In this document: piece by piece, positions 35,001-44,410 of the stretch
Layout of the letters: every line of letters begins with the position of its first letter
Numbering within the stretch: the stretch's first letter is position 1
Assembly: GCA_023053575.1 (NCBI GenBank)
Contig: JAKZAP010000020.1
Span: 14,875,998 to 14,939,997 of the forward strand
Direction: 5' to 3'
Source of the DNA: Branchinecta lynchi
Taxonomy: Eukaryota > Arthropoda > Branchiopoda > Anostraca > Branchinectidae
Length of the DNA: 64,000 nucleotides
Notes under the pieces: model-generated
The model's database searches: none
The model's input: only the letters and a program-made list of their open reading frames with translations
What the model was told of the DNA's origin: nothing
Made by a program: the position numbers and the translations under genes

Positions 35001-35017
35001 GAGGATCTAAGGTCTAA
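32009..35017 (+). CDS. RTE-like retrotransposon ORF2: endonuclease and reverse transcriptase
   Basis: A single 1002-codon frame. An apurinic-type endonuclease fills about residues 28-275, with SESRW (Glu about 63), CYAPTN, GDFNAKVG (about 168), NQIDH (about 236) and YSDH (about 263), all expected catalytic positions. The reverse transcriptase follows: GFRPKRSC (about 606), FIDFEKAFDSID (about 637), GVKQVCVLSP (about 696) and catalytic FADD (about 736). The end holds a basic GRRRRGRPRNT stretch. The usual QGC of the fingers/palm motif is QVC here, a one-base change (GGG to GTG) that may harm activity. The start ATG at 32009 is the first of three in-frame ATGs (also 32048 and 32072); the conserved domain needs only the last. 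The ORF is antisense to the host gene, in its intron 1. Confidence 0.9.
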   Translation: MDHPRTRFQTKTKMDRPRTRFMKENVPLKIGFWNVRTMSQLSKTEQVLKEMSRYRLDLLAISESRWTGNGLERLNALGQTIIYSGAEKRREAGVALLLSKQASNALLTWKPVNERILWARFVGAHAKLSVVVCYAPTNEADDSTKEEFYNTLQAVAKDIPRHDVTCFVGDFNAKVGSDRSYCPEVLGPYGLSDLNENGALLVDFALTNDLIVGGTQFPHKRIHMHTWNYPDGKTHNQIDHFLISRKFRSSLSDVRTFKGADVYSDHALVVAKVALKLKSKPRKTENQRPYNSEKLSEIPTKAEFRLGLRNRFEALDLTLGETGESLWTSIKVTFERTASEVLGRKPCAKDQWISPRTWVLFEERRQLKQDLLSKGTETSDITKNHLYQAKDKEVKKSARSDRRTHTDNKAQLAEKAAKRGDSRTVYRVTNKIIGKKKNSNSAIKDEQGNLVSEPEAVAEVWVQHFERILNRPSPADPPAIPETPFLTLQISEDPPSAEEVKAASQKLKNGKATGDDLISAEMIKTSLTDCMGIWLLLFATIWTTARVPVDWTKSTLIKLFKKGDAMKCDNYRGISLMSIPGKLFAHVILRRIQTAIDEHLREEQHGFRPKRSCADLVYVLRMIIEESNEWNHKIYMAFIDFEKAFDSIDRNTLWKILGFYGIPPKLVALIMALYEDTECCVRLEDGNTRYFRIMSGVKQVCVLSPFLFVLVMDFILRDCTGYGIEFSNNRRLADLDFADDVGLLESSKTRLQELMNTIEEKASQLGLRINSDKTKSMATSDSPLNLRCAGKDIEQVLEFRYLGSTVEKDGSNAREIQLRIGQASGAFNRLRPVWRSRKYSTKLKLRLLNSNVLSIMLCHSECWKLNMQQEKRILAFETNCLRRILNITWQQRVSNQEVRRLTGQPLITDVIRKRRWRYLGHVLRMDESRLPNNIFHWQPKGRRRRGRPRNTIRRTYQRDLANVHASLQPEWEDVLAAADQREDWRLFVDALGASGGTGGSKV

Positions 35018-35036
35018 GGTAAGGTAAGGGTAAACG
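35018..35036 (+). repeat. Simple-repeat tail of the RTE-like element
   Basis: The TAA stop is followed at once by GGTAAGGTAAGGGTAA with no real 3' UTR. A very short 3' UTR with a microsatellite tail instead of poly(A) is typical of RTE-clade elements. Confidence 0.65.
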
Positions 35037-35159
35037 GAAATGTATTCGACTCCGCAAAATCGCATTACAGAGACAGGGAAAGATTTTGTTGCTTATTTCT
35101 TCTTGATACAACCTAGAAAACTTCTGATGAAGTGAGAGAAACTAGCACTTTTACTAACC

Positions 35160-35600
35160 ACAAGAGTTAAATAGTTAAACAGCGCGAGCACACGAATGGG
35201 TCGGTGCTACCGGACGGGAACTCCTGCCCGAATTTTCAGCACCATCATCACTTTCATATGGAGAGCATGTTCCACCCTACTTACCGTAGTTACTACACAT
35301 GACATCACGAATTCCGGCTTTTTGCCGTCAAGGCTGGAACGATTTTTCTATTTTCCAGCGGGATCTCACACCAGGGGCGAATCCGACCAATCACGTTACA
35401 CAGATGAGTTACTACGCTTACTACGCTCCCGAGCATGGTAAGCAAATAGTAACTATAAGTTACTATTCCGACAAGGTTGGAACGGTCAGCGTAGTAACTT
35501 TTCGGGAGGATGGGACGGAAATAGTAACTAATAGTAACTATTGTTGGAAGGGTGGAACGCGCTTGGAGAAGTTGAAACTTTGTTCAACTTCATGATGAAA
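35160..35600. repeat. GTAACTA/TAGTTAC palindromic region
   Basis: Words such as AAATAGTAACTA, TAAGTTACTATTCC and TAACTAATAGTAACTATTG alternate in both orientations, and TTACTACGC repeats at 35408-35427. A related piece is at 17040-17075. Non-coding. Confidence 0.45.
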
Positions 35601-35841
35601 GTGAAGAAAATCCGCTGGCCGGGAAACCCTTAACGTATGCTCGGAGGAGCTGAATTAAGCGCTGAATTGGAAAAGGTTGAACTGGATCTAAAATAATATG
35701 AACTTATCTGGACTGATATTACATGCATATTTAATATCAATAAGAAACAAGGATTCAGAGGTACGAAAACAGGACTGGTCTTAGACAAGAAAACGTTAGC
35801 CAAAAATGTGAGCTAGGAAAAATACAAAATAAAACACGTAC

Positions 35842-35934
35842 CGACTGCAGTTCGCTATCTTCTCCGACAAAAACACTTCGTCCTGGTATACTGGTGACGG
35901 CAATCAATGCAACAATCGGTATAATCATAATGAC
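35842..35934 (-). CDS. TNF-receptor-like protein, signal-peptide exon
   Basis: The acceptor TTTGGTTTTACAG ends at 35935 and the donor GTACGT starts at 35841. Six bases of 5' UTR precede ATG at 35928-35926 (A at -3). The 29 codons read MIIPIVALIAVTSIPGRSVF then VGEDSELQS: a hydrophobic core followed by a plausible cleavage region, i.e. a secretory signal peptide. The exon ends on a complete codon, matching the phase-0 start of the cysteine-rich exon at 26633. An upstream ATG in the same frame (MVLQ...) lies in the intron, across the splice site, so it was not chosen. The acceptor implies at least one upstream non-coding exon. Confidence 0.7.
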
Positions 35935-36071
35935 CTGTAAAACCAAACGAATGCGGTAGTAAGTAACGACGAAAGCGGCAACAGAATCTATAGCGCTGAA
36001 CAGTAATAATAATTTAAGCTGCAGCTAAGACGAACCCTTGCCAAAACGAGTCAAAATCTCAGCTGACTTAC

Positions 36072-36125
36072 TCGTCTAGCGCCATCTAGTCTGACTCATT
36101 TTCATTGGACTTCTCTGGTGCATTT
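36072..36125 (-). promoter_or_regulatory. Candidate 5' UTR exon end/CTCF-like motif
   Basis: On the minus strand CTAGATGGCGCTAGACGA is followed by GTAAGT (donor at 36071). AGATGGCGC resembles the core bound by arthropod CTCF. Either reading is weak; the donor would leave an intron of only about 135 bp to the signal-peptide exon. Confidence 0.25.
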
Positions 36126-36278
36126 TACAGCACTAATATCATTTTATGAAGAATAGGGAGAGACGGGGGAGCCAGAATAGTAACCTGTCTGGAACTTTAA
36201 CTATTAATTTTCATTATATATTTAATTTTTATTTAGAGGGGTCAATATAATTACGGCCGCTGTTGCCTTGTCTTTATC

Positions 36279-37973
36279 AACAAGAGCTGGAGTTCATATG
36301 GCACGTGCTTGCATAAGTAGTAGTCAAGGGTATCTGCTAAAATTGAGGCACATACGATTATGGGCTTTTCGGATTTATGTCATGCAAAGGTATGGTTTAG
36401 TAAAAAATATGCATTGCACTTCGCGGTTACAATGCGCACTTTAAGGGGCTAGGAATCCATTTGTAAGCAAAAGCACTGGTACACAAATGATCATGGGCCC
36501 TTGGGTCATGAAAGTAAGTATTTTTGCGCTAAGATGCGCACTTTACGGTTTGTTTCTAGAACTGAATTTGTAAGCAAAATACTTGGGGCACAGATGATCA
36601 TGGTCTTAAAATTTTTCGTTTCTTAGAAATGTTTTTTCTACTTTGCGGTAAGGTCGGCGCTTTAGGTATGATTGAAAGTCATTTGTAGCTTGAGGCAAAA
36701 ATGGTCATTGGCCCTTCGGAATCACGAAAATATATCTTTTGGTCAATTTTTTTTTTCACTTTGTAGTTAAGATTCTCACTTTAAAGGGGCTAAAAACTCA
36801 TTTTGTAAGCACATACTTGAGGCACAAATGACCATGGGCCCTTGGGGATTGCGGAAGTGTATCGTTAGACCAGAAACATGTCTTTGTCAATTATCAAGTT
36901 TTCTTCGGATCCGACCAACCGTTCGAAAGTTACGAATGACACACAAATCTGGTAATCTGGATTCCAATACCCTCCACTCCCCCGAAGATAGACGAATGGG
37001 GGAAGTGACTCCTTCCTAGTGAATTTGGTCGGGTCACTAATATACATGTCGAATTTTGTCGTCCAAGTGCGTCTGTAAGTACCTAAACTCGCGATCACCG
37101 GAGTTCCGAGAAACCCCCTCTACCCCCGCGCCGGTCCGGTCCTTTCTATCAAAATGTATTTACTATTTGTCCTTATTCTTCTACTAAGCTTTATACCGAC
37201 CCCTCCAATCTAAGCCTGTCCCGAGATTTCCGGCACCCCTCCAATCCCTCCCCCCCCCCCCCCCCGGGAGTTTTCGGACATCCACGACCTGAGCTCTTTC
37301 CAATTGTCAAGGTTCGTTTGTGTCCGATGCCCCGTTCGAAAGTAACGCTTGCCTCAAGATCCCGGGATTCCCCTCCCTCCTCTCCCCCCGCCGATGGTCG
37401 AATCGGGAAAATGACTATCCTTAAGTCGATCTGGTCGGTTCCCTAATAAGTCTCCCAATTTTCATCGTCCTAGCGCATCTGGAAGTACAGTAACCCGTGA
37501 TAACCGGAATTCAGGGACCACCCTCCAACTCCCCCACAGCGCCCGGATCCGATCCGGAAATGTCAACGATGTATCTAAGATCTTTACTTCTTCTTCCCAC
37601 TATGTTTCATCCCGATCGCTCTACTCTGAGCGTGTCACGATATTTCCGGTACCCCCCCCCCCCCTCCGACTCCCCCCACAGTTGTCGGATCCGGTCCGAA
37701 CGTAGAACGGGACATGTGAGGCATGCGTTCTTTCCACTTGTCAAGTTTTCTTCAGATCCGATGACCCGTTCGAAAGTTACGCATGCTTCAGTATTCCCGA
37801 TTTCCACTCCCTCGACGATGGTCGGACCGGGGAAGTGACTATTTCCAAGTCAGTTTGGTCGGGATTCATCGTCAAGCACATCTGGAAGTACCCTAACTCG
37901 TGATCACCGGACCGACCGACAGACGGAAAAGTGATCATATATGGCACTTGGCCGGAAGGCAAGTGCCATAAAA
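36279..37973 (+). mobile_element. Family A element A4
   Basis: The 5' end is AACAAGAGCTGGAGTTCATA then TGGCACGTG. About four ~120-bp units (TTTGTAAGCAAAA, ATCATGGGCCC, CACTTT) occupy 36420-36850. The CCAAGTTTCATC-type monomers follow, then an ACCGACAGACGG run (37912-37926) and the hairpin ATGGCACTTG...CAAGTGCCAT (37951-37969). Complete by these marks. Confidence 0.8.
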
Positions 37974-38196
37974 GACAACTCAGCACAAGAACTTTCGTCT
38001 CCCGACCTCTGTAACACGACTATGCGCAAGGTTGCCAATTGACTCAAATAAAATGTACTGCCCAAGTAGCAAAAAAGTACTACCAGAGAAGAAAATGTCC
38101 TACTACGAAAATTTCACGAGCGTTGTTTTCCACTGTTGCTGATGCAAATTCTTTTTGCAAGACCCTACCAATATGACCTGAACGAACCATTAACAA
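37974..38196. other. No gene; TAC/TAG-rich spacer
   Basis: GTACTACC and CTACTACG words near 38050-38110 recall those at 42170-42320 and in the MITE at 23534. Confidence 0.3.
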
Positions 38197-38394
38197 GACC
38201 AAAGGTTTCGATGGGATCACAAAAATTCAATATCTGACCCAGACAACTGGGTCTTGTCTTAGCCAGATCCTGTCTTCGCCAGACTCCTTGAACATTTTTA
38301 CTATTAAAATTCAGAAAGAGATTATGGCCAAAGAGTTAACCATCTGAGAAAACTAAGTTCAGATGTGGATCCATCATGTGTGTTTACCCTATAA

Positions 38395-38809
38395 AGGTGT
38401 ATTCTCGTCGTTCCCCGAGGACTCCATTTGAGGAGTCCCCGCGTTTTTGTTTGTCCCGGGGACTCACTCCCCGTATTCTCGCGAGTCCCCACGGAAGGGG
38501 AATGCTCCGATTATCATCATCGTCATCGAAAAGGACTCCCTTTCAAATCCGGAGGGAAATCAATTTTTGCTGGTGTTGGAATACTGTAAAATTAATTTAA
38601 AACAATCAGAATAAGCAAAACCAAACATAAAGTGGATCCAGACTTATTTCGCCAGTAGCATATTTTTTTTTCGAACATAATCCATTTTGGAAGCGTTCCC
38701 CATGTTCTCGCTGTTTCTATAAGCGGAGTCCGCGTGGAGTGACTCCCTCTATTCTCGCCGTTCCATTCGATTCCCGAAGGAGTCCTCGGGGAACGGCGAG
38801 AATATGCCT
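38395..38809. mobile_element. TAA-duplicating TIR element E2 (MITE)
   Basis: The ends are AGGTGTATTCTCG and, on the complement, AGGCATATTCTCG, with shared CGTTCCCCGAGGACTCC. TAA flanks at 38392-38394 and 38810-38812. The element is 415 bp, in opposite orientation to E1 (19213-19617), and sits in family B element B6. Confidence 0.8.
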
Positions 38810-39643
38810 TAAGTCATATCTCTTTTGACGAAAACTTCCTGCCACTTCTGCCAATTTCCCGGTTTCGGCCGACCTCCGGAACTACTTGTCCGGCAAAAAA
38901 AGAAAGCTAAAAAATGTCTTTTTTCCCCAATAATGAACATCTAATCAACTTCAAATAAAAATTTAACTTATAATAAATTTTCAACTCCAGCCGGATTCCG
39001 ATCGAACTATATGTCTGGGTTAAAAATGATTGTCACACACGGATTCAGCATCTTTTCTTACCCAGGATTAAATCGGATATCTAATGAACTACAAATAAAA
39101 CTTTAACTTTTAACAGTTTTCCGGTTATGGCCGGATTCCGGGCGAACTACATGTCCGGGTAGAAAATTTTTTCACATAAGTGTTCAGCATGTCTTCTTGC
39201 CCTAAATAGAACATTTAATCCACTCCAAGTAAAACTTTTAATTTTGACAAACTTTCCGGTTTGGGCCGGATTCCGGGCAAACTACTTGTCCGTCGAGAAA
39301 ATTGTTTTCACCATCGTGTTCAGCATGCCTTCCTACCTATAAATCGAACATGTCTTCTTACCCCATAATCGACTATCACATAAGCTGTTTCAAAATATTT
39401 TATTTGCCCCTTAATTTGAACCCCTTCCCCCACCCCTATATCTAGGGCTACAAAGCCCATCTACGAGCTTGACTTGTCCGACGACCCAACGAATCCTCAC
39501 ACCAAGTTTCATCAAAATATCTCGTTCCCTTCGAGAGTTATCATGCTTACAGACGGACGGACAGACGGACAACTTTTGCGATGTCATAGGTATCCCTCCA
39601 CTTACGTTCAGGGGTGGCCCGAAGGGGGGGGGGCAGTAGCAGA

Positions 39644-40137
39644 CGTTTATTTTGGCCTCGCCGAGGGACCCGGGCATTCTTTTAATTAAAAACAATCCGA
39701 GTCGTTTAAAAAAATATTGTTACTTTTGGTTCTGCCCAGCTTCAGTCGTAAAAACCCGTCCCTAAAGACCAGCCGAGTCGTTTAAACCAGGTTGCATAAC
39801 CCCATTAGGTCGGAGACATGATTCAGGGTGGCAACTATTCGGCTACCTGTTCTACTCCCATGAGATTTCTATCCGTCTCACCTAGGTATCAGTCGTTTAT
39901 TTTGGCCTCGCCGAGGTCCCTGGCATTCATTTTAATTTAAAACAATCCGAGTCGTTTAAAAAAAATTTGTTACTTTTAGCTTGGCCCAGCTTCAGTCGTA
40001 AAAAACCGCCCCTAAAGAACAGCCGAGTCGTTTAAACCAGGTTTCATAACTGCATTAGGTCGGAGACATGATTCAGGATGGCAGCTATTCGGCTACCTGT
40101 TCTACTCCCATGTGATTTGTATTTGCCTCACTTAAGT
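39644..40137 (+). repeat. 250-bp direct duplication in the hAT-like element
   Basis: CGTTTATTTTGGCCTCGCCG begins both at 39644 and 39894, and the copies stay aligned through CCGAGTCGTTTAAA, TTAGGTCGGAGACATGATTC and CTATTCGGCTACCTGTTCTA at well over 85% identity. Confidence 0.85.
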
Positions 40138-40543
40138 CTTTCAGATTTTAGCCTGTCAAAATTGCAATAGGTTAGTTGCTAAAGTGAAGTCTGACTAGAA
40201 ACATTGATATAATGATATTCCTTATAAACCAAAAGTGAGAGAAAGGTTATGGGCATAGATTTTTGGTCAAAGTTTGACTACAAGTGAAAAAAGAAGGAGT
40301 AGATTTTTTTAACATAATGAAAAGCCATCAGAAATCAAATGACAGGAGATCCGCGAAATAAGTATGCCAAGAACAGATGAAAAAATGTCGATTACTAAGC
40401 GAGGTTGAGCTGGGAACACGCTTGAAAAGGGCAAGGAAAATTTTAGTATACACCTGAAAGCCGTTTCCCAGGACAGGAGGGGTTCTGCAGACGCTGGAAT
40501 AGCTCATTCTAGTCGGGAGGTAAAGTTTTAGCCTCTATGCTAG

Positions 40544-40829
40544 CAGCGGCGTTACTGTCCAAAACATTTTTTTGGGGGGAGCAATGTATTTACCGACTGA
40601 CTGGTAATTTTTACCGATTTTTTTTTAGAAAAAAACGACTGTTTTAACGAGAAAATCGACTGATTTCAAGAAAAACCGACCGTTTTTAAGAAACGACTTT
40701 CGAAAAACCGACTGTTTTGAAGAAAAATTGACTGTTCTGAATCGTGGCGATTCGCGCCGATTCAGCTATTTTTTTTACCGACTGTCCGAAAAAATTGGGG
40801 GGGGGGGGGGGGTGTCCCCCCCAAAAAGT
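40544..40829. mobile_element. Nested 286-bp hAT-like MITE
   Basis: A perfect 8-bp duplication TATGCTAG at 40536-40543 and 40830-40837 brackets ends CAGCGGCGTTAC and, on the complement, CAGGGGCATCAC. The interior repeats CCGACTGTTTT-like words. It lies inside the 2.48-kb hAT-like element. Non-coding. Confidence 0.8.
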
Positions 40830-42110
40830 GATGCCCCTGTATGCTAGTGTCAAAGCACATCTGAATAGCCTGCCTAAAATTTAGGATACGCATATTACTC
40901 GAAAATGATCACTTTTATGTTAAAGTTATTCTAAAAGCGAACTTCATTTGCTGTGTATAGCACTCTGTCGCGTACTGAGACTCGAACCTAATTTCGTGGT
41001 ACAAACGCAGATACAAACCTTTCAGATGTGCTTGAATATGCTGCATTGGGGAGAGACATAGTGTTTCTATCGGGCGAAAGACGAAAGTTTGTTTTGTCAA
41101 TGAATCCGGTTTGTTTTTACACAGAACGAATCAAACTCTACAAACCAGTTTTAAGTTGCAATTTTTCAGATGTAGCGTTACCTGTTTTAGTTTTCGTCAT
41201 GAAAGTAGTGTGTCGAATGACAGATAAAACGGTACGGTACACGGTACTTTCGTAATGAAACAAAAGCAAATCAAAACTACACCCGAAAAAAAAAAACGCA
41301 ACTCAAGTCTCGTCGGCGAACCGACGTCTTTTCCTATTTGTAAACTCCTGTCGGGCGAAGACCAAAAGTTTGTTTCGTCCGTAAATCTGAATTTTAAACC
41401 TGTTTTCCTCGTTTTGTTTCTGAATAAGAGTGTCTTGAACGTGAAAATTACTTTTTTTTATTAATTCGCAACAAATCTACTTTGTGTCTGCTTTGTTTTC
41501 TGTGGCCAATATTTTGAAACTTTTTTCGATGGACAGATCTGTGATTTCATAGCTATCTTTTCCTTCTCAGTGGGGTCACAAAATGACGCTCTGCTCCTCG
41601 GCGTGTCACAAAATTTCGCCTGTGGCGCTCATATTATTCTCTATTTAGAGGAACGGTGTGTCATTTGCTTGGCGATTTGGCTTGGATTTTTTAGATTTGA
41701 AACACGTTAAAGGCTAGAATCTTTCAGATTAAAAAAATTTGCCTGCGGCGCTTGCTTTCGTTTATTTTTTTTTGTCAATCAATCAAGTTTAATTTGTCCC
41801 GGGTACATGCGTTGAAAGCTTTCCTCTTTAGCGGAAGCTGAAATGTAAAGCTGAGGCTATGAAGGCATGTGTACACAAATTTTGATTACAAGAATAATTT
41901 CAGCTGATGCATTGCAGCTGATTTTACACCGGATTTATTATTTGTTGGTGGGGAACGTGCGCCATTGCCGCGTGGTGGCAACAGTTCTATTTTTGTCGGT
42001 ACTTGAGTCGTATATTAGGATCCAGGAGTCGTTGAAATGAGGGGTCTCACCCCTCCCCCTGGCCTGAGTGCTTTGGGCCACCCCTGCTTTCGTTTTGGGA
42101 TCCCAAAAAC

Positions 42111-42396
42111 AGAAATTTCCTTCAGAACCAGATTAGAATCAAAGTAATCTGATAAAGTATTTCAGATAAAATAGGAAAATAGCACTAGGCCTACATGAAC
42201 TTTGACAAAAAGGGTATAATTTCTTCGAATAGTAGATTACTACCTTTCTTAAAATGTACTGCATAAGCACTACTTTTTTCAAATGTACTACCAACTCACT
42301 CCTTTGAAAAAACTTTACTAAAAGGAGTTCAATTGTACTGGTGACTATGCGGAGTCGATTGATTCCGGATGCAAACGAGCGGAGTAGGGACGGAGC
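42111..42396. other. No gene seen
   Basis: TACTAC/GTAGTA-like words at 42220-42320. The right part is the flank of the next element. Confidence 0.3.
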
Positions 42397-42436
42397 GAGG
42401 GGTTGCTCACTCCCAAAAACGATGTACACCAAGTGG

Positions 42437-42575
42437 CGCGTGCCGCGGTGCCGTGTCGGTGCCGAGCCGGTGCCGAGCCGGTGCCGTGCCGGTGCCGTGC
42501 CGGTGCCGTGCCGGTGCCGTGCCGGTGCCGTGCCGGTGCCGTGCCGGTCCCGTGCCGGTGCCGTGCCGGTGCCGC
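42437..42575 (+). repeat. 12-bp GTGCCGTGCCGG tandem array, left
   Basis: About eleven units of GTGCCGTGCCGG with a few GAGCC and GTCCC variants. All three plus frames are open because the unit length is a multiple of three and lacks stops. Confidence 0.9.
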
Positions 42576-42687
42576 GGTTTTTTTTACTTCAAATTACAGT
42601 ATTGTGATAAAGCACGATTTCTGATGTACATGTAAACAAATTTCATCAGATATTGGCCGAGAATGAAGTCGGCAATGTGTGTTGAAT

Positions 42688-43717
42688 ACAAGAGCTAGCA
42701 GCTCATATGGTACTTCCAAGGCTGGGTCCGAGGATGAAATTTAGGAATTTGTAAATTCTTGGGTTTCTTGTGTTTAATTATAAGCCATACCCTTGAAATA
42801 AGAATGATTGTGGGCCCTTGGAAATCAAGAGAATGATCTGTTGAAAAGTATTTTATTTTTGCACTTAAAGGGCACTAGAAATTCATGTGAAAGCAAAACC
42901 CTTTAGGCAAAAGTGACTATGGGCTCATGGGGATCACGTAGTTGTATATTTTGCTCAAACTAATGCAACCTATAATACTAATGCAACCTACTTCCGTAAT
43001 CATTACATATATTTCTAAACCCGGAGACCCACGTTTCGTGCGGTACATTCTAACCCCTCTAACAAAACCTCGCTGATTTTCTCACTTGCCGTGTTTTGCT
43101 ACCTTCGATGTGTATCACGCTGTCGACGGTTCGAGACGGTTGCGCGACGGTTGTCTGCGAGAATTTTTTCCATCAGGAAAATCGGTTATGCAAATTGTTT
43201 CCCTGTTTCGCTAGAAGTCAACGGGTCTCGGAAAAGGCTTAAAACAGCCAAAACAGTTAGTTATTTATTGAAAGCACAGCATAGTTAAAGTATTCAAATA
43301 CTTTAAAATACTGTAAGTTGAAGAGTGATTAGTGCGAGGGGTCCTTTGAGGGAGCTGGAAATTCATTTTGAAGCAAAACCCTTGTTTCACAAATAATCAT
43401 GGGCTCATGGGGATCATGAAAATATATGTTTTGCTCCAAAGTATTTTCTGTACTTTGTGGTTATGATGAGTACTTTAAGGAATGTGGTTGGCTCTATAAA
43501 AGAATTTATGAACCAATCTTTTCCTTCCTTGACTACCTACTTAGGCTAACTGGTACATATATTTAGCCACAGCAAGTGCATGAAAATGGCAAAGTTCGAA
43601 GCACGAACGTTCAAATAAGCATACCTCTATTGCACTCCCAGAGTGTCTGATGGGGAAATTGACTTTTTCCAAGTTAAATATGCCTGCCAAGTATCATTCT
43701 TAGCACACTCTACAAAT
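42688..43717 (+). mobile_element. Family A element A5, 3' truncated, split by family C
   Basis: The 5' end is ACAAGAGCTAGCAGCTCATA then TGGTACTTCC. Core ~120-bp units (AAGCAAAACCC, ATGGGCTCATGGGGATCA) lie on both sides of a family C insert, and CCAAGTTAAATATGCCTGCC ends near 43717. Hairpin and microsatellite are missing. Confidence 0.7.
42960..43345 (+). repeat. Family C interspersed repeat, best copy
   Basis: It runs from TAATGCAACC to GAGGGGTCCTTT, inserted between TTTTGCTCAAA and the resumed family A core (AGGGAGCTGGAAATTC). Contains GTCGACGGTT and a short GACGGTT triplication (43127-43150). Confidence 0.65.
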
Positions 43718-43789
43718 ATGAAAAAAAGATTGGTCGCCACTGAATTACCTTCACCAGAAGCAAAATATACTGAAGCTGACTCAAGTTTT

Positions 43790-44410
43790 GGGCGATATTC
43801 GATACCGATAACGATATATCCATGTATCGGACAAAATATCGATATCGAAAGTAAATATCGATATCGATAACGATATTTGTTCATTCGTAAAGATTGCAAT
43901 TAATCCAACATAACCCACACTTATATATACGAAATTGGAGCAATGTGTATTTCGCAATTCCTTTCTTATTTATCCGGAGTTCGAGATGATCCAGTATGCG
44001 ATATATCGGATATCGATCGATCGATATATCGCACCAAATATCGATATCGAAACGTAAATATCGCTATCGAAAACGATATTTGTTCATCGTAATTATTGTA
44101 AATAATCCGAACTAACCTACACTTATATATCCGAAATTGGACAATATGTTTTCCCTAATTCATTTCTCATTTATTCTGAGTTTGAAATGATCCAAGATGC
44201 TATTTAATGAACATTTGGTTCTTAGATTTTGGCGAAACGAAGCATGGTAAGCAAATATCAATATCGATATATCGATTATCGAATATCGAAAGTGAAAATA
44301 TCGATATATCGATTGTTGAATATCGAAAGCGGAAATATCGATATATCGATTATCTAATATCGAAAGTGAAAATATCGATATATCGAAAAATCCATGTATC
44401 GCCAAGCACC
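43790..44410. repeat. TATCGATATCGA-rich tandem repeats
   Basis: A unit of about 190 bp (ACGATATTTGTTCAT, CACTTATATAT, CGAAATTGG) occurs at 43870 and 44060. It is followed by three units of about 55 bp made of ATATCGATATATCGATTAT and CGAAAGTGAAAAT (44255-44390). Non-coding. Confidence 0.75.

Larger units (their letters stand above)
39609..42086. mobile_element. 2.48-kb hAT-like element, no transposase
   Basis: The termini are CAGGGGTGGCCC (39609) and its complement GGGCCACCCCTG (ending 42086). The flanks CTTACGTT (39601-39608) and CTTTCGTT (42087-42094) are an 8-bp duplication with one change, and the repaired site matches intact family B ends (ACTTACGTTTTGGGATCCC). Inside are a 250-bp direct duplication (39644 and 39894), a 286-bp nested MITE (40544-40829) and GGCGCTC-rich DNA. 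No frame longer than about 75 codons resembles a hAT transposase. Confidence 0.85.
38197..42110 (+). mobile_element. Family B element B6 carrying nested insertions
   Basis: It starts AACAAGACCAAAGGTTTCGA (38197). The core monomers run 38830-39410, with CCAAGTTTCATC at 39503 and the ACGGACGGACAG microsatellite near 39553. Its end is split: GTATCCCTCCACTTACGTT stops at 39608 and the missing TTGGGATCCCAAAA resumes at 42095. A TAA-type element (38395-38809) and a hAT-like element (39609-42086) account for the excess length. Without them it would be about 1.0 kb, like B8 and B9. Confidence 0.85.

Noticed and set aside
42341..42635. Three overlapping plus-strand frames rich in Arg, Cys, Val, Pro and Ala
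   Set aside because: They are translations of the 12-bp GTGCCGTGCCGG array, which has no stops in any frame. The same happens at 44492-44882.
1..43345. Family C direct copies (1-205 and 43121-43345) as LTRs of one element
   Set aside because: No gag/pol between them, other copies lie in the opposite orientation, and the intervening 43 kb contains a host gene and independent elements.
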